Part shown: positions 24,138 to 32,902 of the stretch, in pieces | Position numbering within the stretch: the stretch's first letter is position 1 | How the letters are laid out: each line of letters begins with the position of its first letter | DNA from: Actinomycetales bacterium | Lineage (GTDB): Bacteria; Actinomycetota; Actinomycetes; S36-B12; UBA5976 | Length of the DNA: 64,000 bases | Assembly: GCA_018969715.1 (NCBI GenBank) | Contig: JAGWXT010000004.1 | Location: 62,001 to 126,000 of the forward strand | Direction of reading: 5' to 3' | The notes under the pieces: generated by a model | What the model saw: the letters and a program-made list of their open reading frames with translations, nothing else | Told to the model about the DNA's origin: nothing | Database searches by the model: none | Made by a program: the position numbers and the translations under genes

Positions 24138-25442
24138 ATGAGCGCAACACCGATTGGCGCGGCGCCGCCGCCGGCGACCGAGGCCACCGGTTCGACCTCG
24201 ATCTCGGCCGCCATCGCGGCAATCGCCGAGGGCGGCATCGTCGTGGTCCTCGATGATGAGGATCGCGAGGACGAGGCCGACCTGATCATGGCCGCACAGT
24301 TCGCCTCTGCCGAGCAGGTGGCGTTCTTCCTTGCCCACACCAGCGGGTTCCTCTGCGTGTCGATGCCGCCCGACCGCGCACGGACCCTGGCCTTGGACCC
24401 GATGGTCGAGGAGAACACGGAATTCCACCGGACGGCCTTCCTCACCAGCGTGGATCTGCGGGCGGGCACCACGACCGGCATCTCGGCGGTCGATCGCAGC
24501 CTGACCATTCGCGCCCTGGCCGATCCCGCCACCCAGCCCGAGGACCTCGCGCGACCCGGGCACGTCATGCCGCTGGCGGCCCGCCGGGGTGGGGTGCTCA
24601 AGCGGGCCGGGCATACCGAGGCTGCCGTTGACCTGTGCCAACTTGCCGGCGTCCATCCGGTTGGGCTGCTGGCCGAACTGGTGACCCCTGACCGGGTGGA
24701 CATGATGCGCGGCCCAGCCGCCCGGGCCTTCGCTGCTGAGCACGGCCTGCCCGTGCTGACCATCGCCTCGCTGATCGGGCATCTGCGGCGGACCCGCCGC
24801 ATCGTTGAGCGGGCCGGGGAGGCGACGATCCCGACCGCGGTGGGTGACTTTCGCGCGATCGCCTTTCGCGGGACTCTCGATGACTCCGAGCACCTCGCCC
24901 TGGTCATGGGGGACGTGGGCAGGGTCGACGCCAGCGGGCAGACCGAGGGACCGGCAGCCGACGACGACGCGGACGAGATCCTCGTCCGCGTGCACAGTGA
25001 GTGCATAACTGGGGATGTGATGGGCTCCTTGCGCTGTGACTGCGGCGACCAGTTGCGCGCCGCGATGGCGATCATCGCCGAGAACGGTCGCGGTGTCATC
25101 GTGTACCTGCGCGGTCATGAGGGCCGTGGCATCGGGCTCGGGCACAAGCTGCGCGCCTATCAGTTGCAGTCGGAGCTCAACCTGGACACCGTCGACGCCA
25201 ACCTCGCGCTGGGCCTGCCGGTCGACAGTCGCGAGTACGGGGTGGGCGCGCAGATCCTCGCTGATCTGGGGGTGCGCAATGTTCGCCTGCTCACCAACAA
25301 TCCACGCAAGTACGGCGGCCTGGAGGGATATGGCATCCGGATCGTTGCGAAGGTGCCGCTGATCACGCCGAGCAACCCGCACAATGCGTCCTACCTCGCC
25401 ACCAAGCGGGATCGGCTGGGCCATGAGCTGGACAGCCTGTGA
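24138..25442 (+). CDS. ribBA: Bifunctional RibBA: DHBP synthase / GTP cyclohydrolase II
   Basis: 434 residues from ATG 24138, four bases after the glpK stop. The N-terminal RibB domain (about 15-225) has LDDEDREDEADLIMAA, TTTGISAVDRSLTIRALADP and GHTEAAVDLCQLAG. The C-terminal RibA domain (about 235-434) has HSECITGDVMGSLRCDCGDQL (zinc cysteines), RGHEGRGIGL and LLTNNPRKYGGL. Both first committed steps of riboflavin synthesis are therefore in one protein. No other rib gene is in the window and no FMN riboswitch is evident upstream. Confidence 0.95.
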   Translation: MSATPIGAAPPPATEATGSTSISAAIAAIAEGGIVVVLDDEDREDEADLIMAAQFASAEQVAFFLAHTSGFLCVSMPPDRARTLALDPMVEENTEFHRTAFLTSVDLRAGTTTGISAVDRSLTIRALADPATQPEDLARPGHVMPLAARRGGVLKRAGHTEAAVDLCQLAGVHPVGLLAELVTPDRVDMMRGPAARAFAAEHGLPVLTIASLIGHLRRTRRIVERAGEATIPTAVGDFRAIAFRGTLDDSEHLALVMGDVGRVDASGQTEGPAADDDADEILVRVHSECITGDVMGSLRCDCGDQLRAAMAIIAENGRGVIVYLRGHEGRGIGLGHKLRAYQLQSELNLDTVDANLALGLPVDSREYGVGAQILADLGVRNVRLLTNNPRKYGGLEGYGIRIVAKVPLITPSNPHNASYLATKRDRLGHELDSL

Positions 25443-26008
25443 GCGTGCACGTGCTCGCACTGAGCGGCTCCACCCGGCCCGGTTCAACCTCGGAGGGCGC
25501 CCTCCATGCCGTCAGCCGGCTGCTTGCTGAGCGCACCGCCACCGTCACCCACCTCACCGGCCGGGAACTGCTGCTGCCGGTGTACGACACGGAGTCGACC
25601 GAGCGGCAGCCGGGGGTCCTGCGCCTGCTTGCTGAGGTGACGCGAGCCGATGCGGTGATCCTCGCCTCCCCGGGGTATCACGCAGGCATGTCCGGGCTGC
25701 TCAAGAACGCCCTTGACTACCTCGAGGACACCGCGAGCGCTGACCGCCCCTACTTCACCGACCGGCCGGTGGGGCTGATCGCAACCGCCCGTGGCTGGCA
25801 GGCGGCCGTGGCAACCCTCGCCGGGATGCGCTCGGTGGTGCACGCCCTGCGAGGCTGGCCGACCCCCCTGGGGGTGTGCATCAACTCCGCCCTGACACCG
25901 GTGACCCCCGATGGGCGGTGCGCGGACCCGGCCGTCATCGCGCAGTTGACCACCCTCGCCGACCAGGTCCTGCGGGGGCCGATTCGACACCAAACGGCTC
26001 GAGACTAA
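25439..26008 (+). CDS. NAD(P)H-dependent FMN reductase-like flavoprotein
   Basis: 189 residues from GTG 25439, overlapping the ribBA stop by four bases. The FMN phosphate loop LSGSTRPGSTSEGALH (about 7-22) and the ASPGYHAGMSGLLKNALDYL segment (about 76-95) are typical of the flavodoxin-like NADPH-dependent FMN reductase family (SsuE/ChrR-like). Coupling with ribBA fits a flavin-related role, for example supply of reduced flavin. The electron acceptor is not known. Confidence 0.88.
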   Translation: MSVHVLALSGSTRPGSTSEGALHAVSRLLAERTATVTHLTGRELLLPVYDTESTERQPGVLRLLAEVTRADAVILASPGYHAGMSGLLKNALDYLEDTASADRPYFTDRPVGLIATARGWQAAVATLAGMRSVVHALRGWPTPLGVCINSALTPVTPDGRCADPAVIAQLTTLADQVLRGPIRHQTARD

Positions 26009-26020
26009 GGAGCATCGAGG

Positions 26021-26746
26021 ATGGCAGCGCCCGTGATCGCCATCATCCCGGCCCGCGGGGGCTCCCGGCGAGTTCCGGGCAAGAACATCCGCGACTTCCA
26101 TGGCAGGCCGATGCTCGCCTGGACCATCGAGAACGCCCGCCTTGCCGGCATCTTCGACGAGATCGTCGTCTCCACCGATGACCCGCAGGTGAGCGGGGTC
26201 GCCGAGGCCAACGGGGCTTCGGCTCCGTTCGTGCGTCCGGCTGAGCTCGCCGACGACTACACCGGCACACAGCCGGTCATCGCCCATGCGATCAGCGCCC
26301 TGGCGCTGGCGGAATCGGCCCTCGTCTGCTGCCTCTACCCAGCGGCTGCACTACTGACGCCGGAGGATCTGCGCCTGTCCAGCACTATTGCCAAGGCCTC
26401 AGGTGGGGATCCGCCGTGTGCCTCCGTGGTTGCCTATCCGCATCCGGTCGCCCGCGCCCTGCGCCTGGACAGCTCCGGTCAACTCACCTGGCAGGATCCA
26501 GCCGCCGCACCGAGCCGAACTCAGGACCTCCCCTCGCTCGTCCACGATGCAGGCCAGTTCTACTGGGCGAGCCCAGCGCGGTGGCGGTCCGGTGAGAGCC
26601 TGCTGAATGGGGCGTACGGCTATCAGCTGCCGGCATGGCGGGCGGTCGACATTGACACCGAGGAGGACTGGGACCACGCCGCGGTGATCGCGGCCGGGCT
26701 GCGCGCAATGGCGTGCGGGATCAGTGGCGGCAGTCCTCCTCCATGA
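26021..26746 (+). CDS. pseF: Pseudaminic acid cytidylyltransferase
   Basis: 241 residues. N-terminal IAIIPARGGSRRVPGKNIRDF (nucleotide-binding loop) followed by GRPMLAWTIENA, STDDPQ and CCLYPAAALLTPEDL place it in the CMP-sialic-acid-type cytidylyltransferases; the VDIDTEEDW end is typical of PseF. It activates pseudaminic acid with CTP. AAGGAG overlaps the TAA stop of the flavoprotein gene 12 bp upstream. It converges on pseI with a 26-base 3' overlap, so it is on the opposite strand from the other pse genes. Confidence 0.88.
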   Translation: MAAPVIAIIPARGGSRRVPGKNIRDFHGRPMLAWTIENARLAGIFDEIVVSTDDPQVSGVAEANGASAPFVRPAELADDYTGTQPVIAHAISALALAESALVCCLYPAAALLTPEDLRLSSTIAKASGGDPPCASVVAYPHPVARALRLDSSGQLTWQDPAAAPSRTQDLPSLVHDAGQFYWASPARWRSGESLLNGAYGYQLPAWRAVDIDTEEDWDHAAVIAAGLRAMACGISGGSPPP

Positions 26747-27737
26747 TCGGGTCGCCCGGCCGGAACGGACGCCGGGCGGGCATCCCGCACACCTCGCTGA
26801 ACCGCGCCGGGGGCAATCCCCCCGCCGGCCGAATCGAGGCGATGTTGTCGGCGGTGAAAACCTCGCCAACGCTGATGTCACGGACCGCACGCAACGATGG
26901 TCGGAATGCCAGCGATGCCCGCTCCCCCGGCGATGGCCCGAAGCGAGCGGAACCGAGCGCGGCGTGCGCATCACGGACCGCTGCCACCAGCGCAGCAAAC
27001 TCCGCCGGCTCCGCGGAGAAGGCCGCATCCGGACCCCCGTCACTCCGGCTCAGGATCAGGTGTTTCTCAATGACCTGCGCGCCGAGGGCGGTTGCCGTAA
27101 CCGCGGCAACATGTCCGAGAGTGTGGTCGGACAGGCCCACCGGCACGCCCCAGCGCTCGGCCATGACCGGAATCGCCCGCAGATCCATCTGCGACACAAC
27201 CGCCGGATAAGCCGAATTGCATCGCAACAGGGTGACCTGCGCCGCACCGGCGTCATGTGCGGTGCGCACCGCGTCATCGATCTCCTGCTCGCTCGCCATA
27301 CCCGTCGAGATGAGCATCGGCCTGCCGGTCGCCGCGGCATGCGCAATGAGCGGCAGGTCGACGATCTCAAAGGAGGCGATCTTGTAGGACGGGCAGGCGA
27401 AACCTTCAAGAAAGTCCACCGATGTCTCGTCGAAGACCGATGACAACCACTGGATTCCCGCCGCCTCTGCCGCACCCACAAGCGTTGGCGTCCACTCCCA
27501 CGGCGTTGCGGCCTCGGCGTAGAGGTCGGCCAGTTCCCGGCCATCCCAGAGCGTGCCACCGCCAACCCGGAAATCCGGATGCTCCGAGCGAACAGTGATC
27601 GTCGCCGGGGTGTAGTGCTGGAACTTCACTGCTGTCGCCCCACTGTCCGCGGCCACCCGAATCAATTCCACCGCCCGCTCAAGCCCACCGTTGTGATTGG
27701 CGGAAACTTCCGCGATGACCATCGGCAGAGCGGTCAT
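26721..27737 (-). CDS. pseI: Pseudaminic acid synthase
   Basis: 338 residues from ATG 27737, which overlaps the pseH stop (ATGA). The NeuB-like TIM barrel begins MVIAEVSANHNGGLERAVEL and includes ADSGATAVKFQHY, SSVFDETSVDFLE, PSYKIASFEI, LISTGMAS and GLSDHTLG; the C-terminal SAF domain includes VFTADNIASIRPAGGL. It condenses the 2,4-diacetamido altropyranose with PEP. The EVSANHNG and PSYKIASFE versions are nearer to PseI than to NeuB or LegI. Confidence 0.9.
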   Translation of the reverse strand: MTALPMVIAEVSANHNGGLERAVELIRVAADSGATAVKFQHYTPATITVRSEHPDFRVGGGTLWDGRELADLYAEAATPWEWTPTLVGAAEAAGIQWLSSVFDETSVDFLEGFACPSYKIASFEIVDLPLIAHAAATGRPMLISTGMASEQEIDDAVRTAHDAGAAQVTLLRCNSAYPAVVSQMDLRAIPVMAERWGVPVGLSDHTLGHVAAVTATALGAQVIEKHLILSRSDGGPDAAFSAEPAEFAALVAAVRDAHAALGSARFGPSPGERASLAFRPSLRAVRDISVGEVFTADNIASIRPAGGLPPARFSEVCGMPARRPFRPGDPIMEEDCRH

Positions 27738-28393
27738 GGGCGCGCCACGCTCCCCACATTTGACCCGTGATTCGCCGACCAACGAGATCCGGAGATCAAC
27801 TGGATCGAGCGTTCACGACACGTTGCCACAACCGCTGGACGCTCTAGACGCCACCTGTCGGCACTCAGATGGAGCACAAGGAGTGCACCAGCCTCAACCG
27901 GCGCGGGCATCAGATCATCCTCGCGAGGCGGCTCACCGCGAAAGCCGAGCCGGCCATAAAGCGCCCGAGCCCGGGCATTCTGTGCGAAGACCTCGCACGT
28001 CACCTGCACTAGGGAGTGCGCGAAAGCCTCATCAAGGCTGAGCGTTGCCGCAGCGAGACCGATGCCTCGACCCGCAACGGTCGGCTGCCCAAGGTAGATG
28101 CCCCATGATCCAGTGTCGTAGTTCGCCGGGAGTGCGTCGGTGTCCTGCTCATCCCGTCCCCCCACCTGAAGACTTCGCGTCAGGGTGACGAGCCCGACAT
28201 CCACACCGTCAGCGACGATAACTCGGGCGACATGCCGCGGTGAGATCAGCTGCCTGCCAAACCACACCCGGTGCTCTTCCTCGCCGATGATGTGCTGAGT
28301 TACGGAGTTCTCGCGAACCCAGGGCGAGTTCCGCCATGAACGCAGTTGGTTCATGTCACGAGTCTCAATTGGCCGCAGGCGCACAGCGATCAC
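27734..28393 (-). CDS. pseH: GNAT N-acetyltransferase, PseH-type
   Basis: 219 residues from GTG 28393, overlapping the pseG stop (GTGA). The GNAT fold is visible: LRPIETRDMNQLRSWRNSPWVRENS at the N-terminus, WGIYLGQPTVAGRGIGLAAATLSLDEAF (acetyl-CoA loop, about residues 105-132) and NARARALYGRLGF. PseH acetylates the 4-amino group of the UDP-linked sugar intermediate. The C-terminal ~40 residues are an extra tail with no clear match. Confidence 0.82.
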   Translation of the reverse strand: MIAVRLRPIETRDMNQLRSWRNSPWVRENSVTQHIIGEEEHRVWFGRQLISPRHVARVIVADGVDVGLVTLTRSLQVGGRDEQDTDALPANYDTGSWGIYLGQPTVAGRGIGLAAATLSLDEAFAHSLVQVTCEVFAQNARARALYGRLGFRGEPPREDDLMPAPVEAGALLVLHLSADRWRLERPAVVATCRERSIQLISGSRWSANHGSNVGSVARP

Positions 28394-29457
28394 GCGAGCA
28401 CCGCCGAGATGGCAGCAGCGATCCGCTCCGCTCCGCGACCATCGATGACTTGGACGCCGTCGACTCCACGATCGCCGTTTGCCCCGTGACTGGCCCGGCC
28501 GGTACCCGGCCTCCCGCCAGCTACGGGCCCGGCGCGTCCGGGTCTCGCGGTAGCACACGCGTCGGTGACTGCGGCCAGCGTCATTGCCGGGTCATCTGGA
28601 TCGACGGCAACAGCGGCAACACCCCAGCCGGCCGCCGCCCGCGCGATCTGCAGGTGGATGTCCTGCGTGCACACGGCCACCACCGGGGTGCGCAGGAAGC
28701 AGGCCTCCCAGAGCGTGATTCCCGCTCCGAGAACGGCCACACTGCTCGTTCGAAGGGCGCTCGGCAGATCGACCGGTTCGAGGCAGGAAATCCCGGCGCC
28801 ACCAGCGAGTCGTGCTCGCACCTCCGAAGACCGCGCGTTCACCTCGCCGATGACGACCCGAACCTGCCAACCTCCTTCAGCCAACGCCAGCGCCAACGGC
28901 TCGGTCAGCGCCTGCGGGTCGGCACCGCCAAGGCTGAGGCAGATGGTGTCCGAGTCACGATCGACACCGCCCACCAGGGAGCGGACCTCAGGCCGAATCA
29001 GGGTGTAACCGGATCCGATGAGCAGCATCGACGAGGGGAGGTGGGCGTAGGTTCCCCCGGCGGCACCTGGGTTGTGGTCAATGAGCAGCACTGGTTCCCT
29101 CGCCGATGACATCGCCTCGTCGTCGATGACGGCATAGGGAATCCCGGCAGCCGTGAGGCATTCGAAGTCGGCAGGCGCAAGGTGATACGCGTCCGTGATG
29201 ACGAGGTCCGGCCGCAGCGCGCACAGGGCCGCGACACCAGCATCCGGAACTGCGGTCGCGCAGGTCACGAGGCTGAAGTTCTCATCGCGCAGCCGTTGGG
29301 CAACTGCATCGGGAACGCCGGCAGAAATGAGGGTTACGTGGTAGCCCTGCTCGAGCAGGGCCAGACCGAGGGTCCGGCAGCGCATGACGTGACCCATGCC
29401 GATGCGGCTGGACATGTCCGCGCGAATTGCCACCTGATGGGGATGCCGCCCGGCCAC
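28390..29457 (-). CDS. pseG: UDP-2,4-diacetamido-2,4,6-trideoxy-altropyranose hydrolase
   Basis: 355 residues from GTG 29457. The N-terminal IRADMSSRIGMGHVMRCRTLG (about 11-31) carries the PseG Asp and the GxGHxxR motif with catalytic His; later ICLSLGGADPQ and LGAGITLWEACFLRTPVV match the MurG-like GT-B scaffold of PseG. It removes UDP before the PseI step. A stretch rich in Gly and Arg near residues 305-335 looks like a low-complexity insert. Confidence 0.88.
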   Translation of the reverse strand: MAGRHPHQVAIRADMSSRIGMGHVMRCRTLGLALLEQGYHVTLISAGVPDAVAQRLRDENFSLVTCATAVPDAGVAALCALRPDLVITDAYHLAPADFECLTAAGIPYAVIDDEAMSSAREPVLLIDHNPGAAGGTYAHLPSSMLLIGSGYTLIRPEVRSLVGGVDRDSDTICLSLGGADPQALTEPLALALAEGGWQVRVVIGEVNARSSEVRARLAGGAGISCLEPVDLPSALRTSSVAVLGAGITLWEACFLRTPVVAVCTQDIHLQIARAAAGWGVAAVAVDPDDPAMTLAAVTDACATARPGRAGPVAGGRPGTGRASHGANGDRGVDGVQVIDGRGAERIAAAISAVLA

Positions 29458-29463
29458 GGCCGA

Positions 29464-30570
29464 TCAGTCCACCGGATCGGTGACGGCTGTCGCGAGCGCG
29501 TCGATGACCCGGTCCTGCTCGACATTGCTGAGCAGCGGAAACAGCGGCAGGCTCAACAGCCCGGAGTAGACCTCATCACAGGTGGGTGCGCTGTCCCAAC
29601 CCGGTCGCAGCCGCGGTGTGACGGAGTGGTGATGGACCGGGACGTAGTGAACCTGCACCCCGATACCGGCGAGCCGGAGGCGGTCGTAGACCTGCCGACG
29701 ACTGCCGACGCGTACGGCGAACAGGTGGTAGGAGTGCCGAGCGCCGGCCGGGGCCGCCGGCGGCAACTCGACCGGCAGGTCGGCGAGCGCGGTGCGGTAG
29801 CGGTCGGCGAGTTCGCCCCGTCGCTGGGTGAACTCCTCCAGTCGACGCAACTGCGACAGCCCGAGCGCAGCCTGGATATCGGTCAGCCGGTAGTTGAAGC
29901 CAAGTGACGCTGCGTCGTACACCCACCCGCCCCGCGCCGGGTCCCGGATGATCCCGTGGCTGCGGAATGCCCGCAACCGATCGGCGAGGCGATCGTCATT
30001 GGTCGTCACCATTCCGCCCTCGCCGGAGGTGATCGGCTTGACGGGGTGGAAGGAGAACACGCACATGTCACTGTGCGCGCAGTTGCCGACCGGTCCGTCC
30101 GGGGTCACCGCGCCGAGCGCATGGGAGGCGTCCTCGATCACCACCCGGGGGCGATGCGCCAGGCGGGTCAGGTCCATGGGCAGTCCCGCATAGTGGACGG
30201 CGATAAGTGCGTCCACCGCCGGTACCAGCGTGGGGTCGGTGTTCCACGTGCGGGCATCGATGTCCACGACGCCGATGTCGGCGCCGACGTAGCGAGCGCA
30301 GTTGGCGCTGGCGATGAAGGTCAGGGGCGACGTGACGACGAAGTCCCCGGTGCCAAGGTCACCCGCAGCGCACGCCGCATGCAGCCCGGCAGTCGCCGAG
30401 GAGAACGAGACCGCGTGACGAGCGCCGACACTGTGCGCAACGGCCACCTCGAACCGCTCCACTGTCGGCCCCTGGGTGAGCCAGTCCCCGGCAAGAACGG
30501 CCGCGACAGCCGCTCGGTCATCCTCGTCCACCCACTGCCGTCCGTACGGGATCAGCGGTGCCTCGGTCAA
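29464..30570 (-). CDS. pseC: PLP-dependent aminotransferase, PseC-type
   Basis: 368 residues if TTG 30570 is the start; GGGGGAA lies just before it and the sense EAPLIPYGRQWVDEDDRAAV follows. The frame extends upstream only into pseB sense-overlap and has no ATG. DegT/DnrJ/EryC1 family: IEDASHALGA, SFHPVKPITSGEGGM with the PLP lysine (about residue 185) and GFNYRLTDIQAALG. It aminates the 4-keto sugar made by PseB. Alternative starts further upstream cannot be excluded. Confidence 0.87.
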   Translation of the reverse strand: MTEAPLIPYGRQWVDEDDRAAVAAVLAGDWLTQGPTVERFEVAVAHSVGARHAVSFSSATAGLHAACAAGDLGTGDFVVTSPLTFIASANCARYVGADIGVVDIDARTWNTDPTLVPAVDALIAVHYAGLPMDLTRLAHRPRVVIEDASHALGAVTPDGPVGNCAHSDMCVFSFHPVKPITSGEGGMVTTNDDRLADRLRAFRSHGIIRDPARGGWVYDAASLGFNYRLTDIQAALGLSQLRRLEEFTQRRGELADRYRTALADLPVELPPAAPAGARHSYHLFAVRVGSRRQVYDRLRLAGIGVQVHYVPVHHHSVTPRLRPGWDSAPTCDEVYSGLLSLPLFPLLSNVEQDRVIDALATAVTDPVD

Positions 30571-30598
30571 CGCTTCCCCCGATGGCGACGGTTGCGCC

Positions 30599-31627
30599 TC
30601 ATGGCATCCCGGTCTCGGCGGCGACCAGGGTGCGCAACTGGTCGACACTGAGCAAATCGGGGTTGGTATCGGAGGTGTACTCGAAACCGACGGGTACCGG
30701 AACCGCGCCCAGTTCGTCCACGTAGCGCCGCCGCAGCCGGTCATCGCCACTGGGCAGGATCAGGTAGACCCCTGCATAGGCCACGGTGGACACGCTGTCG
30801 GCGCTGGTGATCATGGCCTCATGCACCTTCTCACCCGGCCGGATCCCGACGATCTCCTGCCGGCACTCCGGGGCGATCGCGGTGGCCAGGTCGACCACCC
30901 GCAGTGCGGGGATCCGCGGCACGATGATCTCACCGCCCAAGGCGTGTGCGATCGCCCAGAGCACCAGATCCACGCCCTCGTCGAGGGTGATGGAGAATCG
31001 CGTCATCGCCGGGTCGGTGATGGGCAGCACCCCCGAGGGACGCTGCGACCGGAAGAACGGGACGACGGATCCGCGGCTGTTGAGCACATTGCCGTAGCGG
31101 ACGACGCTGAAGCGGATGTCCTGGGCACCCCGCGAGGTGTTCGCTGCGACGAACAGCTTGTCGGAGGCGAGCTTGGTCGCCCCGTAGAGGTTGATCGGCG
31201 CCGCCGCCTTGTCGGTTGACAGTGCGACCACCCGGCTGACCCCGGTGTCAAGGGCTGCCTCGATGACGTTCTGGGCGCCGATGACATTCGTGCGCACCGC
31301 CTCGAACGGGTTGTACTCGGCGGCCGGCACCTGCTTGAGGGCGGCAGCATGGACGACAATGTCGATCCCCCGCATGGCTCGCCGCAGTCGATCGGCATCC
31401 CGGACATCCCCGAGGAAGAAGCGCAGGATGTTCCCCGGGTCCGCCAACTCCGGTGAGGTGTCCATCTCGAACTGCTTGAGCTCATCGCGGCTGTAGACCA
31501 CCAGCCGGCGCGGCGCGTAGTCATGGAAGACCCGCTGCACGAAGCGCCGCCCGAAGGAGCCGGTGCCGCCGGTGATGAGCAGTGAGCGGCCAGCAAGGGC
31601 ATCGGCCAGGGCCGCATCGGGAATCAC
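30599..31627 (-). CDS. pseB: UDP-N-acetylglucosamine 4,6-dehydratase (inverting)
   Basis: 342 residues from GTG 31627. SDR fold: LLITGGTGSFGRRFVQRV (NAD-binding, about 15-32), YSRDELKQ, DVRDADRL, HAAALKQVPAAEYNP, STDKAAAPINLYGATKLASDKL (catalytic Tyr/Lys) and YGNVLNSRGSVVP. These are PseB/FlaA1 features. It starts pseudaminic acid synthesis. It is the first gene of a minus-strand run pseB-pseC-pseG-pseH-pseI with short gaps or four-base overlaps. Confidence 0.93.
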   Translation of the reverse strand: MIPDAALADALAGRSLLITGGTGSFGRRFVQRVFHDYAPRRLVVYSRDELKQFEMDTSPELADPGNILRFFLGDVRDADRLRRAMRGIDIVVHAAALKQVPAAEYNPFEAVRTNVIGAQNVIEAALDTGVSRVVALSTDKAAAPINLYGATKLASDKLFVAANTSRGAQDIRFSVVRYGNVLNSRGSVVPFFRSQRPSGVLPITDPAMTRFSITLDEGVDLVLWAIAHALGGEIIVPRIPALRVVDLATAIAPECRQEIVGIRPGEKVHEAMITSADSVSTVAYAGVYLILPSGDDRLRRRYVDELGAVPVPVGFEYTSDTNPDLLSVDQLRTLVAAETGMP

Positions 31628-31720
31628 CCGCCTATTCTCCCCTACGGCAGCACGATGGCGGGAAGCGACCTACCATGGCAGGACGCGGCGGCTGGCCGCC
31701 CCGCAGCCTAGGGAGGCCCC

Positions 31721-32869
31721 ATGGACGACCTGTTCACCCTGCCAGCCGAGTACGAGGAGCTGCGGTCGGTTGTGCGCACCCTCGCCGAGGAGCGGATCGC
31801 CCCTCATGCCGCGGCCGTCGACCGCGAGGCCCGATTCCCGGCCGAGGCCAATGACGCGCTGATTGCGGCAGGCTTCCACGCCGCCCATGTGCCGGCGGCG
31901 TACGGCGGCGAGGGGGCGGATGCGCTCGCGGTCTGCCTCATCATCGAGGAGGTTGCGCGCGTATGCGGATCGTCCTCGCTGATCCCGGCGGTGAACAAGC
32001 TCGGATCCCTGCCCGTGATCCTCGCCGGCACCCCGCAGCAGCAGGCCGAGTACCTCACCCCGTTGGCGCGGGGGGAGGCGATGTTCTCGTACTGCCTCAG
32101 CGAGACGGACGCCGGCTCGGATGCGGTGGCCCTGCGCACCCGCGCGGTACCGGATGGCACCGGGTGGCGGCTGACCGGCGCCAAGAAGTGGATCACCAAC
32201 GCCGGCGAGTCCCGGTATTACACGGTCATGGCGACCAGTGATCCGGCCCTGCGCAGTCGAGGGATCAGCGCATTCATCGTCGATTCGGAGGATCCGGGGG
32301 TCTCCTTCGGCGCACCGGAGCACAAACTCGGGATCAAGGGATCCCCCACCCGAGAGGTCTACTTCGACGATGTGCCGCTGCCGGCAGAGCGCCTGCTCGG
32401 TGAGCCTGGGACTGGGTTCGGGCTGGCCATGCGGGTGCTCGACCACACGCGGATCACGATCGCCGCGCAGGCGGTCGGCCTGGCGCAGGGGGCCTTGGAC
32501 GCCGCCGTGGCCTACCTTCGGCAGCGGCAGCAGTTCGGACGCCCGCTCTCGGAATTCCAGGGCCTGCAGTTCATGGTCGCCGACATGGGCATGAAACTCG
32601 CGGCCGCGCGCATGCTCACCTACGCGGCCGCGGCGCGCAGTGAGCGGTCGGCGCCGGATCTGACCTGGTTTGGGGCGGCGAGCAAGTGCTTCGCGTCCGA
32701 CGTTGCGATGAGCGTGACCACCGATGCGGTCCAGTTGCTCGGCGGTTACGGCTACACCAGCGACTTCCCCGTTGAGCGGATGATGCGCGATGCGAAGATC
32801 ACGCAGATCTACGAGGGGACCAATCAGATCCAGCGCATCGTCATGGCGCGCCACCTGCTCGCCGACTGA
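31721..32869 (+). CDS. Acyl-CoA dehydrogenase
   Basis: 382 residues, standard length. CLSETDAGSDAVALRT, KKWITNAGESRYY, GIKGSPTREVYFDDVPLP, DHTRITIAAQAVGLAQGALDAAVAY, QLLGGYGYTSDFPVERMMRDAKITQIYEGTNQIQR; the Glu in YEGT is the usual catalytic base of short/medium-chain enzymes. FAD-dependent alpha,beta-oxidation of acyl-CoA. AGGGAGG precedes the ATG. Divergent from pseB with 93 bp between them. Substrate chain length is not predictable. Confidence 0.93.
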   Translation: MDDLFTLPAEYEELRSVVRTLAEERIAPHAAAVDREARFPAEANDALIAAGFHAAHVPAAYGGEGADALAVCLIIEEVARVCGSSSLIPAVNKLGSLPVILAGTPQQQAEYLTPLARGEAMFSYCLSETDAGSDAVALRTRAVPDGTGWRLTGAKKWITNAGESRYYTVMATSDPALRSRGISAFIVDSEDPGVSFGAPEHKLGIKGSPTREVYFDDVPLPAERLLGEPGTGFGLAMRVLDHTRITIAAQAVGLAQGALDAAVAYLRQRQQFGRPLSEFQGLQFMVADMGMKLAAARMLTYAAAARSERSAPDLTWFGAASKCFASDVAMSVTTDAVQLLGGYGYTSDFPVERMMRDAKITQIYEGTNQIQRIVMARHLLAD

Positions 32870-32902
32870 CCACGGCTGGCAGGCAACGCCAAGGGCGGCC
32901 GA

